From assembly GCA_021927905.1 (NCBI GenBank), contig BLLK01000040.1:248001-312000 (forward strand): a stretch of 64,000 nucleotides of DNA, read 5' to 3'. Under the pieces are notes generated by a model. The model worked only from the letters and a program-made list of their open reading frames with translations, was not told the origin of the DNA and did not search any database. Positions 30,148-42,800 of the stretch are shown piece after piece; positions within the stretch are counted from its first letter, which is position 1, and the number at the start of each line of letters is the position of its first letter. This stretch comes from Chaetoceros tenuissimus. Taxonomy: Eukaryota > Bacillariophyta > Thalassiosirophyceae > Chaetocerotales > Chaetocerotaceae. A program made the position numbers and the translations under genes.

Positions 30148-32054
30148 GTGTAGACTTTTTCCCTAGTGCCCCTCGACGTCGTGAGAAGGTACCGGAAACT
30201 GTCAAATCGACGACTTCTGGAATAGCTGGTGATGCTATTCCCCAGGTTGTAACAAAAGGCTGTCTACGTATCCTATTTTACAACATGCAAGGTATTGGAA
30301 AAATTCAGGAAGACACACACACAGTTAAGAGTAGTAATAAGTTAAATAAACTTCTTGACTTTGTTGAACGAAAGCAAGTAGACATAGTAGGAATGGCGGA
30401 AGTGAATAGGGATTGGAGGATGATGGGAGAGGATAGAGCACTGTGGAAGATCATGAAGAGCTATAGAATTGGCAACAGCAAGGCAGTGGTGGCGAATAAT
30501 AGACAAATACCTCAAAGGAGAGAATTACAGTGGGGAGGAACAGCGATGGTCTGTGTAGGTGATATTACGGCTAGTGTCCATGGGAAGCTTAAGAACAGAG
30601 ATCCTAGAGGTCTTGGAAGATGGACAGAAATGACCATTAACGGGAAAGAAGGCACCAAGACTACGTTCATCACCTGCTACTGTCCCAATGCTAGCAAGTC
30701 GGGTGAAGAAGGAGTGCCGGCACAGCAACAAGTATATATCAATCAGCATGGTGATATTCGAGACGAAGAGCATGTTCACTATATACCTCCAGAGGCAGAA
30801 AGGGATCCAAGGAAACTCTTTTGGATTGATTTGGACATCAGGATTAAAGAGCTGCAAGAAATGGGGAGAAAGGTCTTTGTCATGGGGGACTTTAACTCAG
30901 AGTACTCAGAAGTAGTGGAATGGATGGAACTTAGAGGACTGGCGGATTTGATTGCAAAGAAGCATGGCAAACTACCACGTACATGTAAGAAGTCCAAGAA
31001 TGATCCTATCAATGCAATATTTGGTCCGGAAGAATTGGAAGCAGAATATTGTGGATTCTTGTCATTCTCTAAGTTGGGTAGTGACCATAGGGGAATTTGG
31101 ATGGATGTATGCAAGGTGAAGCTGAACTGTCTACAGCCAAAGTTTGTTCCACCAGATGCTAGAAGACTGGTGCTGAAGGATCCACGAGTGGTGCAACGAT
31201 ACGTAAAGAAGCTGGAGGTGCTCATGCTGGAGGCTGGAATTTTTCAGAGAATTGAACAAGTGTATAACAATGCAGTGTATCTGTTACCTGCACATTTACA
31301 GAGAGAGTATGAAGCAATTGATAGAGATATTGTTCAGTGTCAAGAGGAAGCAGAAAAATCCTGCAGGAAACTTCACAAGAACAAACATCCTCATAGTCCT
31401 ATACTTGACAAAGCGATGCAGATACGAGATTACTGGAACAAGAGATATTCACAAGTTAAGAAGGAGAAATTCATTCACGCAAGGACGATGATCAACATGC
31501 AAAGGAGGTTGGGAATAGTATATAAGGAACTGTCAGTGGAAGAAGTTGAGATAGAAAGGGCCAAGGCCAGAGCTCGAGTAAAGGAATTGAAGAAGAATTC
31601 TAAAAGCTTGCACTATTCCCATAGATATCAGCTGGCTGCAGCTAAAGAAGCAGCAGGAGAAGGGAAATTGGCGACAATTATTAGATCTCAATTGGCAAGA
31701 GAGAAGCAAAAGGAGGCATCCATAATACAGAAGCACATTTTTAATAAAAACTCAGCAGGATCCACATCTAAGGTCTGGGTAACCCAACCAGATGGATCGT
31801 TGAAAGAGTACACAAAGCAAGAGGATATGGAGCGTGTAATTCTGAATGAAAATGAGAAAAAGTATCACCAGACGGAAGGTGGTTCCCAGTTGTTGGATCA
31901 AGAATATGTCAAACTATTGGGTAATTATGGAGAAGGTCCAGCAACGGCTTCGGTATTGGATGGTACCTTTATCTTCCCAGAAGGCACTTCTCAATCCACG
32001 AGAGAGTTCATAGAGGCTTGTAAAGAATTGGATGAGATTGACGTTCCCCCTTAA
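30144..32054 (+). CDS. LINE copy B, ORF2 endonuclease part
   Basis: Same 636-residue product as copy A: FYNMQG (45-50), AEVN (85-88), MGDFNSEY (247-254), GSDHRGIW (312-319), the ordered metal and catalytic motifs of the exonuclease-endonuclease-phosphatase fold. Target-primed reverse transcription needs this nick. It ends at TAA (32052-32054), after which RT coding continues in the same frame. A stop at this exact place in two copies is either an inherited defect of the parent or a regulated stop; a readthrough of this kind is not something I know for LINEs. Confidence 0.9.
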   Translation: MSVDFFPSAPRRREKVPETVKSTTSGIAGDAIPQVVTKGCLRILFYNMQGIGKIQEDTHTVKSSNKLNKLLDFVERKQVDIVGMAEVNRDWRMMGEDRALWKIMKSYRIGNSKAVVANNRQIPQRRELQWGGTAMVCVGDITASVHGKLKNRDPRGLGRWTEMTINGKEGTKTTFITCYCPNASKSGEEGVPAQQQVYINQHGDIRDEEHVHYIPPEAERDPRKLFWIDLDIRIKELQEMGRKVFVMGDFNSEYSEVVEWMELRGLADLIAKKHGKLPRTCKKSKNDPINAIFGPEELEAEYCGFLSFSKLGSDHRGIWMDVCKVKLNCLQPKFVPPDARRLVLKDPRVVQRYVKKLEVLMLEAGIFQRIEQVYNNAVYLLPAHLQREYEAIDRDIVQCQEEAEKSCRKLHKNKHPHSPILDKAMQIRDYWNKRYSQVKKEKFIHARTMINMQRRLGIVYKELSVEEVEIERAKARARVKELKKNSKSLHYSHRYQLAAAKEAAGEGKLATIIRSQLAREKQKEASIIQKHIFNKNSAGSTSKVWVTQPDGSLKEYTKQEDMERVILNENEKKYHQTEGGSQLLDQEYVKLLGNYGEGPATASVLDGTFIFPEGTSQSTREFIEACKELDEIDVPP

Positions 32055-32955
32055 GAGGATTCTTTGGAAGATCACTTTGCCAAATTTGTGAGAGGATATA
32101 ATATACGCAAAGAAAAAACGTGTACATACGCTCAACATCTGGGGCATTTTAAAGCAGCTATGAAAAGTGAGCTGCTGCGTACAATTTTGTTTATGCGTGC
32201 CGAAATCCCTGTACTCTCAGGATACTCTCCGGAAAGATGGAAAACATGTTTGGACTTGATGATTCTGAAGAAGTTAATGGAATTTCGTATCGAGAAATTA
32301 CGTACTCTCGGGATACTTGCACCAGATTTCAATCAGCATAATAAAACTATGCAAAAGGAAGCAATTTATTTGGCAATTCAAAAAGGTGCAATAGCTCAGG
32401 AACAATATAGCAGGCCGGGTAGAGACTGTAAGGACCATGCTTTGAATAGAAGGCTGACTCTGGATCAACGACAATATGATAGGAAATGCTGGTCATTAGC
32501 AATGTCGGACCTTACAGGCTGTTATGATAGAATAGTACATTCGGCAGCTACACTAGCTTTATTAAGGGTCGGAGTTTCGAAAACTAAAGTGTTTGCGATG
32601 TTTGAAACCATTCAGAAGATGGTACATAGAACATGTACAGCTTTTGGAGAGTCCAAAGGATCGTATGGAGGAAGTTCTTACACGGGCTGGATAAACGCGC
32701 CACAAGGAGTGCTACAAGGGAACGCTGCTGGCCCGGTTATATGGTCCATTTTGAGTTCAGTTATCTTTACTATTTTACGGGAACAAGGTTTCTGTGACAG
32801 TTTCTGTATGTGTTTATCTAAAGAAACCTTTCAGTTGCTGGGATTTGCATTTGTAGATGACGCAGACCTCATTCAATCGGGAGATGATGCAGAGGAAGTA
32901 ATGGGGAAAATGATAAAGAAAGAGGTGATACTCTTCAATTTGAACTTGAAAACGG
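32055..32955 (+). pseudogene. LINE copy B, reverse transcriptase part, 3' truncated
   Basis: In the same frame as the endonuclease ORF, directly after its TAA. Carries SDLTGCYDRI (motif A), APQGVLQGNAAGP (motif B) and FAFVDDADLI (motif C, about 32846-32870), then AEEVMGKM and ILFNLNLKT, the start of the motif D region. Around 32953 the sequence changes to an unrelated reading (next feature), so thumb, connection and 3'UTR of the LINE are missing. A missing 3' end is unlike ordinary LINE truncation, which removes the 5' end, and points to later deletion or recombination. Confidence 0.8.
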
Positions 32956-34124
32956 ATCTCAGCAATCTTTGGAAGGTCACAAAATCATATATTATTTTGG
33001 TGAGCCTAATGAATTCAAGGAATCATTAGAAGATACCGTCTACTTTTTGGGAGACAAAGTTTATTCAAAGAGATATTCTTTTGGAAACACAAACAAGAAA
33101 TATGGTTTTTGGAAACAATCTGATTTGCATGAAATACCATGTTGTGTATCACCTATGCAACTTACCATTTACCTTGACGACCTTGACGACCCAGACGAGG
33201 AAATTTTATGAATACATCTGCAACAAAGTCGGGTACAAAACGCAGATGTGCTACTCCTTCTGTGACTTCTACTGTTGCTCCTTCTGTGTCTTCTGCAAAA
33301 AAAAAGAAGAGAACAAATCCTGCTGCTCCTGCTGCTACTCCATTAGTCCTTCCAAATCTGCTGAGCACTCAGTTCAACATCAACAAGGAGGTATGGTCAC
33401 CAACGAGAGACAAGTTTGTTCTAATGGCCAGCAACAATCGGATTCTCATATTGATACTATTACTGAACATGTGTCTAATGATGATTGGAGTTCTCCGCAA
33501 AACCCTTCCATTTGTCGTCGCAGTAGTGACAATGGTTCTCCATCAGAGGAGGAAGAAAACAAGAAGAAGGAAAGGGAGACCGCCAAAAAAATTAAAAAGT
33601 TGGAAAAGGGTATTAAGAAAAACGACAATTCAAAGGTACAACTGATAGAGATGAAGGACATTGTCCAAGAAGAGCGGTACAAGCTAAAAGGAGACATTGA
33701 TCAAGAGCAAAAGGGGCTTAAGCTTGTTGGTGATTTATTATTATTTCTCAAGAATGAGAAAGCCTACAACGAAAATGAGTGGGGAGAAACCAAGCTTAAA
33801 ACAGCATTTGAACACATTTGCTCTCATTTCGACCCTGTGTGTGAAAATGATGAAAAGACTTTGAATACTATCAATTTGTTGGAGATAGAATATCCAAATG
33901 ATCTTTATGATGATGAAACACCTATAAGAAATTATCTACCAGATAATCTTTTGAAAAACCTTGAAGCAAGCCTGAAGCGAGCTGAGACAAAGATTATTTC
34001 CATAGTGTACTCAGCCCTTGCAAAATATAAGGATACTAAGAAACTTGATAAAGATATAAATATCAAGATGGAAAGTTTGAAAAGAGACCTTCGCCAAAGA
34101 AGATTGGAAAAACTATTAGGGTGA
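32956..34124 (+). pseudogene. Unknown coiled-coil protein gene, likely 5'-cut and frame-shifted
   Basis: Not recognised. Protein-like sequence begins at about 32960 (GHKIIYYFGEPNEFKESLED) and runs to a stop at 33211, overlapped by an ATG at 33208 that opens a Ser/Thr/Ala/Pro-rich, Lys-patched stretch (SSAKKKKRTNPAAPAAT). Near 33390 the protein-like reading moves to another frame and continues to 34124 as a Lys/Glu coiled coil (EEENKKKERETAKKIKKLEK) and a helical C-terminus (NLEASLKRAETKIISIVYSA). Two frame changes and no start upstream of the LINE junction suggest a broken host or transposon-accessory gene. Introns could also explain one frame change, but I see no clean splice pair. Confidence 0.45.
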
Positions 34125-34884
34125 GGGAGTACTAATAACTAGACATTACTGCTTCGAAGAAGGGGAACTACGAAGAATAATGCTTTGAAGAAGGGGGACT
34201 TTGAAACTAGTTTATGTAATGTAATTAATTGTATGCATGTATTTCATATTTTGTCATGTAGTATTTTTAATTGTTGAACAATCCGTTGAATGCAAATTTT
34301 TCAATGGGATTGGATGGGATTAGATCATATGACATCTTTGACAAGAGTCATAAGTCCCAAATGCTACCAGAATAGCCAATAAAGCCTATGATCAATTTTT
34401 CTGTTCATTTCCTCCTTCAACGCTTCCACAACCTTAATTCATATCACTTCCTTCGCAACGATTCACCTGCAGTAAGGCCCTGTGTAGAAAACTTGATATC
34501 CACCATATCTGTCAACGATATATGTACCTTTCTGACTCTTGGGCGAGTGGCGATTTTGGAGTTTCACCTTTAGGAAGGAGATACGAAAGATTTCATGATT
34601 CGATGTAGACTTTTGGTATAGCATCAGAAATTGCAGTCTTTACGTGATGAATGAGTTTTGAAGAGTGATAGAGGATACAGTAGAGAAGAATTGTTGAAAA
34701 TATTTGTATAGGCAACTCACTGTGGCTTTGGATTACGGATTTATGCCTTTAAAAGTGAGATTTGTCGTTGTACCCATCTTCCATAATTCAATATTTGAGG
34801 TTCAATGTCAACATGAACTGAAATGAAGATGGATTGAGAGACGACAAACATTTCTCAATGGTTTGGTTTTCGATTCCATATATA
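34125..34884. other. Spacer before copia-1
   Basis: About 760 bp. It starts with an imperfect doubled block (GAAGAAGGGGAACT / GAAGAAGGGGGACT, 34150-34205). Nothing else that I can support. Its right edge, at the copia-1 LTR, does not carry a copy of the bases found beyond the other LTR. Confidence 0.4.
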
Positions 34885-35026
34885 TGAGAAAATCCCACTG
34901 TTAGGTTGGTAGATTTTGAGAACCCGAACACTACTTGAGTATCTTTTCCACATGACAACCGAACACTTTACATATACACACAATAAGATAATTACTATTT
35001 TGATACGTAACAACTATATCTTTTCA
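34885..35026 (+). repeat. 5' LTR of copia-1
   Basis: 142 bp, TGAGAAAATC...TTTTCA, followed by the primer-site word GTTTATCA. Confidence 0.9.
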
Positions 35027-38000
35027 GTTTATCAAGTCCCAATAGCTCTAACCAAGAAAGAAATTCAAGTAAGTGAATATTTGTTTGACTAGTGACAGTT
35101 TGGTGTGATTATGCCTTGCATGCTGCTTCGGCCTCTGCAATAAAGGTACACAAACTGATGACACATAAAACGAGGTCCGAATATGAAATCGGATAATAGA
35201 AAGTACTTGTGTTATACAACATAGTACACCTCGGCTCACGGATGGAAAGAACCTCTCTATTTAAACCTTATGTTTATAGAGAGCCCAACCAATATTTTAG
35301 AACTCAGTCTGATCAACTGGAGTTATGGTTGGGAGCTCAGCAGAAGCCTATGGAGCAAGTAACCGTGTGAGCATTCCTATGGAATGAAATAAAGATATTT
35401 TGCTAATAAAATTTTCCAAATTTTCCAAATAAATAGAATGGACGATGTTCCAACTTTCACTGCATTTGTGCAGAATATTCTAGGCGTAGCTGTTGTAAGA
35501 GCTCGCATAGAACTGGTTGCTTATATCCCAACATTTAGACGATTGATGACAATCTCAGAAAAAGACATTGATAGATTCATGACACAAGTCCATTCTTCCA
35601 ACTCTGGTTTCACTGCTGCTCATCTTTGGCTGCTAATCTTAAGGCATTGTCTTTCACTCTTAAAGATAGAGCAAATTGTAATGGCTTCTATGATGCTGCA
35701 GGTCTTGCTGCCTTGGATCAAGCCCAGTTAGCTTTCATGCAGAATTGTTGTGACCAAGCACTACAAGATATAGCAAATGATGAATCTGTGACTCTACCAG
35801 ACATTGAGATCCCTAAATTTACTTCAGACAACTATGATGATTTTATGGCAAAATTCCTAACTATCGTCTCACGCACAAAAGGTGTGCATGGCATATCTAT
35901 TCATTACCTTGTTTGTGAAGCAGATGTGAATTTCAATGACATTCATCCAACTTGAAAATTGAAGCTGAGAGAATTTTTGACCAGAAGAGGTCGGAAATTT
36001 CAAGAAGGTTCTAAGACTCTCTTTGGCTTTTACCTTCAATACATTGGAACAACAGGGCATGGATCAAATATTGTCAAACAGTTTCAACCTTGTCATCAAG
36101 GCTTTAACTTGCACTTTGCTTTTGTCAACCATTTTGCAAATGATACATATCTTCAAAATAAGGCAGCTCAAGCGGCAACAGATTTGACTAAATTGAATTA
36201 CTCTGGAGTTTCGCTTCAAAATGGAAGACTACTATAATCGTATGACACAGTGTTTCAATGATCTAGCAAATGGAGGTGCCCAGTATGCTATGAATGATCA
36301 CCAGAAGATCCAAGCTTTCTCTCAAGGATTGAAGAATGCTACTGCGGTTAGATACCATGTGGATGCAAAGCAGGCATGGGATGCCATTCAAGGACCAAAA
36401 GATTTCGACACTTACTACAATTTGTTCTCGTCTAAACTTCAGCAATATTGTACTTTGATGGGAGATGGTACACATACTGATAATAGACAAATCAATAATG
36501 TTGATACAGGAGGCAGAGGCAGAGGACGTGGTGGACGATTTGGAAGAGGAGGTGGTAGAGGTCGTGGTCGTGGCCGTGGTAGAGATGGAGGCTCTTACCA
36601 CAATAACAATCCTTACCACAATCCTCCAGGTCTGCCAAACTTTACTGCGGAAGCAAGGAATTGACATGTTTAATAAGATGTCTAAAATGCAGAAAGCGGC
36701 GGTCCAGCAAGCGAAAATCGATAATGGATGGAAAGACGGCCGTACACCACCTGATGGCTTCACAGTGAATTGTGACAGATACGCTATCCCTTCTCAACAA
36801 ATTGTTGGCAATTCAGACTCAGTTGAACATTAGACAGTTCCAGCAGGTACAGACCCCTGGTGCTGGTACACCACTTCCACCACCACCACCACCGCCTCCG
36901 CCAGCTGCTCCTGCACCGGCTCCTCCTATTCTTGGAACCATCACTACCAATAATGCAGGTCAAGCTTTTGGCTTGTCTGCATCAAGGGGAGGAAATGGTG
37001 ATGCTTCTAGTGTTATTTCCACTGTCAATGGCCGATCGTATCAAGGTCATGTGTATGATGCGAATGGTAATAGAATCTCCTGACTGTTATGCCAGTTGTT
37101 ATTGATGGCTGGCCTATTTCTCTTGTCCCGTAGACTGTTTTGGGAACTATTGCTTTGTTCCACTTGTACTCCAACTTATGCCATTCAAGCATTCATTACA
37201 ACTACTATCTCTGCAACTAGATCATCCTTCGATATTGAATCCTTTGTGCATCCTACTTTGACTGCAAATGAACATCAGCGTGGTACGAGACTTGGTATCG
37301 ACTCATGGGCAGATACGAATTGTGCTGGAAAACATGCCTTTGTTGAAGAATTTGTTGTCGACAAGTTTGTTACTGCTGGTGGATTCAGTGCTTCACTTGG
37401 AACTATTCCAGATTTACCCATTGCAAATGTACTCTATGCTTATGATACTGATGATGGCAAGACATACATCATCGAATGCAATAACTCAATATACCTCGGT
37501 GATAGGATGGATGACTATTCATGGCGGAAGAGTCTGATGTGAGGGTTGATACGAGACCTAAGTGATATTACTCGGATCCGCATGCACAAACCATAACTTT
37601 TCCCTGTGGTAATGTGATTCCTGTAGAATATGATGGGGCATTGCCGTTCATTTCTATTCGTCGACCTACTGCTGATGAAATCCATGTCTGTCCAAGACTT
37701 ATCATGTCAGCTAAGTTCCCTTGGGATCCTAGTATTCCTGGTGGTAACTTTTCTCAGCCAAGATCTGTGTTCTCTACTTCATCCAGTATCATTGATTCAG
37801 TGCAAGATGATCCAGTTGGATCCTCTCTCATGTCACTGCATTTGCTATCTGCTGTGCAATCTACTGCCGTACTTCATCCACATGAGGATACCTTTAAATC
37901 ACTACAAGCTATGAATTCGTATAAGAGCAAAGAAAGTATCAGTCCTGAGGAGATGGCACGATTGCTCAAGATTGGGTTGAAAACTGCCCAAAGGACTTTA

Positions 38001-39356
38001 CAGGCAACTACTTCGAAATTCATTAGAACTACTGGTGCTCTCTCTCGGCGTTTCAAGACTGACAAGGCTCAGCTCCAATATAAACAATTGTCTAGAATTT
38101 TCGGGAAGTTTTATTGTGACTATCTCAAGGTCAATGCTACTTCAATTCGTGGATACAAAGGAGGAGTCATCTATACTAATGGACTTGGTTTCTATAAGTT
38201 TCTTCCATGTGAAAATGAGACTTCTAAAACTACTGGTTGGACTCTTAGGTACTTCTTGCACGTTGTAGGTCTGCTGTATAGTTTGCACTCTGATAACCAT
38301 GGTAACTTCAAGGATGGACTCTTCAAGAGATTGATGAGGAAATTTGGAGTTTACCAGACCTTCACCAAGCCACACTTGCCATGGCAGAACAGGGCTGAGC
38401 CAGCCATTGGTGAGGTAAAGAGATATGCACGGAAGATAATGATGGCGACAGATACGCCTATACGCCTTTGGTGCTTTTGTTATGAGTATACTGCTGATCT
38501 CTTATCACTCCTGGCAACTTGACGGTTCGATCTCCAGGGGAGAATGCCGTACGAAATGATTATGCACTATACTCCGGATATCTCAGAATATGTTTCATTT
38601 GGTTGGTTTCAGTGGTGTTACTACTTCGATGAGGACTCTAAGAGCAAGAAGATCTGTCGTTGGTTGGGTCCTGCTCATGAAGTAGAACAGTCTTTCTGTC
38701 ACTGGGTACTTCTAAGCAATGGAAAATTTATAGCTCGATCATCTGTCATTTCTATACCGGATTATGAGCTAGAGTTTGATGAATTGAAGCGTTGTACCAA
38801 GATCTTCATGGACTGTATACATGAGAAAATTGGAAATACCAAGGTACCGATCTATAATAATATCTACCCTCAGCGTGTTTACTATGATGCTTTTGATGAC
38901 CCTGTTGAGGATGATGAGAGTCAACAACCGTATGGCGAAGAACAGCATGAAGCTAAGCTTGAAGATGTTAATGATAAAAGATATCTGGAGGCACTTGACA
39001 ATTACATTAATTCTGAAGTAATCATGCCTGACAAGGACGGTACTGCTGTACTTACTAAGGTGAAAGGTCGCAAGCGTGATGCCACAGGTTATCCTGTAGG
39101 AGAGGCGAATGAAAATCCTATTCTTGATACCAGAGTGTATGAATTAGAATTCCCAGATGGTAGGATTGAGGAATATGCAGTTAATATGATTGCAGAGAAC
39201 CTATTCAAGCAGGCTGACAAGGATGGCTGGGATTCTGGTATCATTGAAGAATTCTTAGATATACGCAAGGATGCATCTATAGCTGTACCCAAAGAACAAG
39301 GCACGTATTTTAATAGTGCTGGTGGTGAGAGGAACGTTGTAACCACCAAAGGGTGG

Positions 39357-39491
39357 TTACCACAACTGCCATTCGTCACTTTCTCTTCTAGTGTCTATAG
39401 CTAATTTATAAGAGCATTGGCGAAAATTGATGTTTACTAGGAAACCTCAACCATGCCGCCAAGGTAAGATGCATTTGAGAATCATCTTGCC
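39357..39491 (-). repeat. Split direct repeat B2 (outer)
   Basis: 135 bp, over 95 percent like B1 at 39713-39847 by eye. Its outer edge follows TGG (39354-39356). Confidence 0.88.
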
Positions 39492-39514
39492 AAGGCGGGG
39501 GTGGGTGGGAGAGG

Positions 39515-39709
39515 CTTTTTAATTTTTCTATCTTATCTACTAAGTGTGAATTAAGAAACAACTGAGAACAACCATTAGGTAGTTGTTTCCTTTCAACATT
39601 CAAGTGTTGCTGGTGATGAAGAATATCTCGTTGAGGGGTACACGTGGATGAACATTGAAGGATGATAACCTGGTGTTTAACCCCTCTACGAGACGTTCCA
39701 CATTTACCA
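39515..39709 (-). repeat. Split direct repeat A2 (inner)
   Basis: 195 bp, near-identical to A1 at 45234-45428. It ends against TGG (39710-39712). Confidence 0.9.
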
Positions 39710-39712
39710 TGG

Positions 39713-39847
39713 TTACCACCACTGCTATTCGTCACTTTCTGTTCTAGTGTCTATAGCTAATTTATAAGAGCATTGGCGAAAATTGATGTTTACTAGGAAA
39801 CCTCAACCATGCTGCCAAGGTAAGATGCATTTGAGAATCATCTTGCC
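39713..39847 (-). repeat. Split direct repeat B1 (inner)
   Basis: 135 bp copy of B2, directly after the internal TGG and next to the recombinase gene. Confidence 0.88.
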
Positions 39848-42800
39848 TGCCACCAAAGCCATAGACGGGTGGGGTTTAAAAGAGAGGGACTTCTTGGTTT
39901 GGAATTAAGGTGAAATTGCCACCAGTCAGCATGCGCTGACTGAATTGCTGCATAAGTTGAGAATTTTGCAGATGAAGGTATCGTAGCATTTCATCAGATC
40001 TCCAGCGGCCAAGAAGACGGATGACATCAGAATTGACATTTGCGCACAGCAGAGCATTTGCACCAGCAGCTCGCAAGCAGCGTGCGCTAACATCGGATGG
40101 AAGGAAACCAAGGGCGGACCAAGAGCAGCAACATTTGTGCGAAGAGTGTTTGTTATATCAGATGGACAAACATGCACCAGACGTTGTCGTTCTTGGCAAA
40201 AATATGTACACAGTGGTGTATTTGGTGCAGCGTTATGCTGTTTCAAATGAATGACTCTACGTGCCAGCGCTTTGACTGGACAGAGGTAGAGTTCTCCACT
40301 GCATGAGAGTCCAATGACTTCTCCACGAACTCCATTCTTTTGCGTAGTGAATGTTAATGAAACAAAAGTGGCTTGACGGAGTTGTGTGGGTGTAGCTGTC
40401 ATTGTATTGAGTCACCTGATGGCCAATCCAAAATTGAACATCAGCAAGAAGAAAGGGATCACTATCGGTGTTGGAGTAAGAGTATTCTCCAGGACGAAGA
40501 AGAAAGAAGAAAGCAATGATTATCATGTCAGCTGTGGCATGTTGATTGAAGCTGTTTCCAGAGAAAGCAATTTGTGCAATTTGACGGATGACTGAACGAG
40601 GAACCGGCTTCACTCTATTTGGAGGCGGGTCCTTTTTCTTGTAAGACTTGATCATCCTTGCCAAACAAAAATCAATGTTATCATGACAGTTTAGTCTTGG
40701 GTCTTGTTCACCCAATTCAAGGTACGTCTGTCCAATGCTCCGTATGTAATCTTCAGCTGATCGAGCGCGTATTGGATTCTTGTTGGCTGCATAGAATCCG
40801 TGTCGTACTCTGTGGAGGAAGACTTGTAGGTACGGTACTTTGTCCTCGACGGCTTGGAGTAAGGGATCTTGGCCCAAGACACTTGTGCACTCAATCCACT
40901 TTTCCCAGTGTGTGTCAGCGGCGGCGGAACGTCCAGTAGTAACTCCTTCTCAAACCTCTTGTTCCGCAAAGCCGAGATCACGCCAGAAATCAGCTTTCGT
41001 GTCAGGTGCACAATTTTGAAGGTGTATTTCTGTTTGAATTTGGAATTAAAGTGAGTGAGAAGTTTGCAGTTGGATAAATGGAATAAACGAGAAGAGTCAT
41101 CAGCAAGAGGATTGGATGGTCCAAAGATGTAATCATGCCTAGGAACGTATCTATGAAATCGCTGGTGAATTCCAAAGAGTCTCAAGAGTTGATGCGTTAC
41201 TGCTGCATTTGTTGCACTTCCTTTCCTTTCCCAGAAGAGTGTAGCCAGATTATCTGTCTTGCTGACCAGTGTCCTTTCTCGAACATCCAAACAATGTGCT
41301 ATTACATCTAAGTGTAGTAATCCCCCAGCTAATTCTAAATCAGAATTTGTAATCTTTCCTTGAGGATTGTCTTCGGTGACCAAGTCATCAATGATGTCTT
41401 GAGGCCACTTGTATCTCCACAGTAACGGATGCAATGTGTTTTTGTTTTTCATACAACTTCCAATTGTGTGAGAAGGGAACCAAACACTGCCTGTTCCTTC
41501 GCCTGACGCATCGTGAAAGCCTAAAGCTGATGGTAAAAGTGGCACTAGCTCGGCAATACGAGTTGGTCTTTTTGAAATGTCTTTGAGCATCCATTGAAAA
41601 TCTGCAATCGATTGATGTACACCCTTCCGCAAAGAAATTCGACTTCTCTTATCCAAGGATCGCAACGCTTCTTGCATCATTCCAAACATACTTCTTGCAC
41701 CAGGTAGTGCTAAGGCCATAGAGCGTAGTTCACCAAGAAGCTTATGCCATTTCTTGACACCTATGCGTTTCTGTGTTGAAGGAATACTCGATAGAATGGC
41801 ACCAAGTCTTTCTTGATGATGCTGTGGAAGCTCAATGGTAATTGCTACTGTATTTATGATCCATCCAAGCACTAGCTTGATTGTGCTCCAAGAGCAATCT
41901 CCCTTTCTCAACTTTTTGAGTGACACTGGTTCACGTCTGTATTCACTGTCATAGAAGTCATTGGGACGAAACACTGTATCAATTGCATGTAACAATGTGT
42001 CTCGGACGTAATTTCGATTTCCAGTTTGTGCAAGGGCAATGAAGTCGTCAACAAATACTTTTATATACTGTAACAATGTCATAGGGAAGGGTAGAGACGG
42101 ATCTCTAACAGTAGGAATATCAGTTTGTGATAGTGATGAGTTCAGCGTGGTAGCTGAAACAAATGGGGGCTGCAGCGCAGTAGCTGTAGCAGTTGGGGGT
42201 GATATTGGGTCATCCATAGGTGCAGCGTGTTTAGAGAGTGGATGAGCTGCAGAAGGACTTTCAAATTGTAGTGAACGATTGGCTAGGTCAGCAATTGTTT
42301 CGGTGGCAGTACAGAACGCTGGAGGAGAATTCTTCCAGCCCATTGGCAATACTAGTGGGAAGGCTACAAGGTTGTTATGTGTTGCAGAAGGGAAGGTCAC
42401 TCCCAGCTTGGGTATATCGTTGATGTTGAGGCACAATCTATAAAAGCCATCGGATAAGTCTACCTTCATAAGCTGGACTGGTCCATGATTGGGATTGGAA
42501 AGCAGTATTTCGCAAAGTATTCTATCCAAAGCATGCCCAAATTGCATGGAATCCAAGACCAATGGCAACGTGTCTTCATTTATATTGTAGAAGCTATAAT
42601 CAACAATCCATCTGGGTCTTCTCTCTCGTTGTGGAACAACTCCAGGTGGTGACAGGCGTAGATTTGGCAATGACTGAACGTCTTCGAATGGCAGGATGAT
42701 CCACTGTCCTTTCTGCATCATATCCACAAACTCTTCCTCCAGAAAATCAAGATACTCGAAGCAAGACCAATGACTGCCTCTTTGCAGCGCTTCATCAATA

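Noticed and set aside
34388-34573. 61-residue ORF in the spacer before copia-1
   Set aside because: Too short, no motif and no second copy in the window.
36772-37083. Poly-proline ORF with a run of CCACCACCA codons
   Set aside because: Part of the gag to protease stretch of copia-1, not a separate gene.
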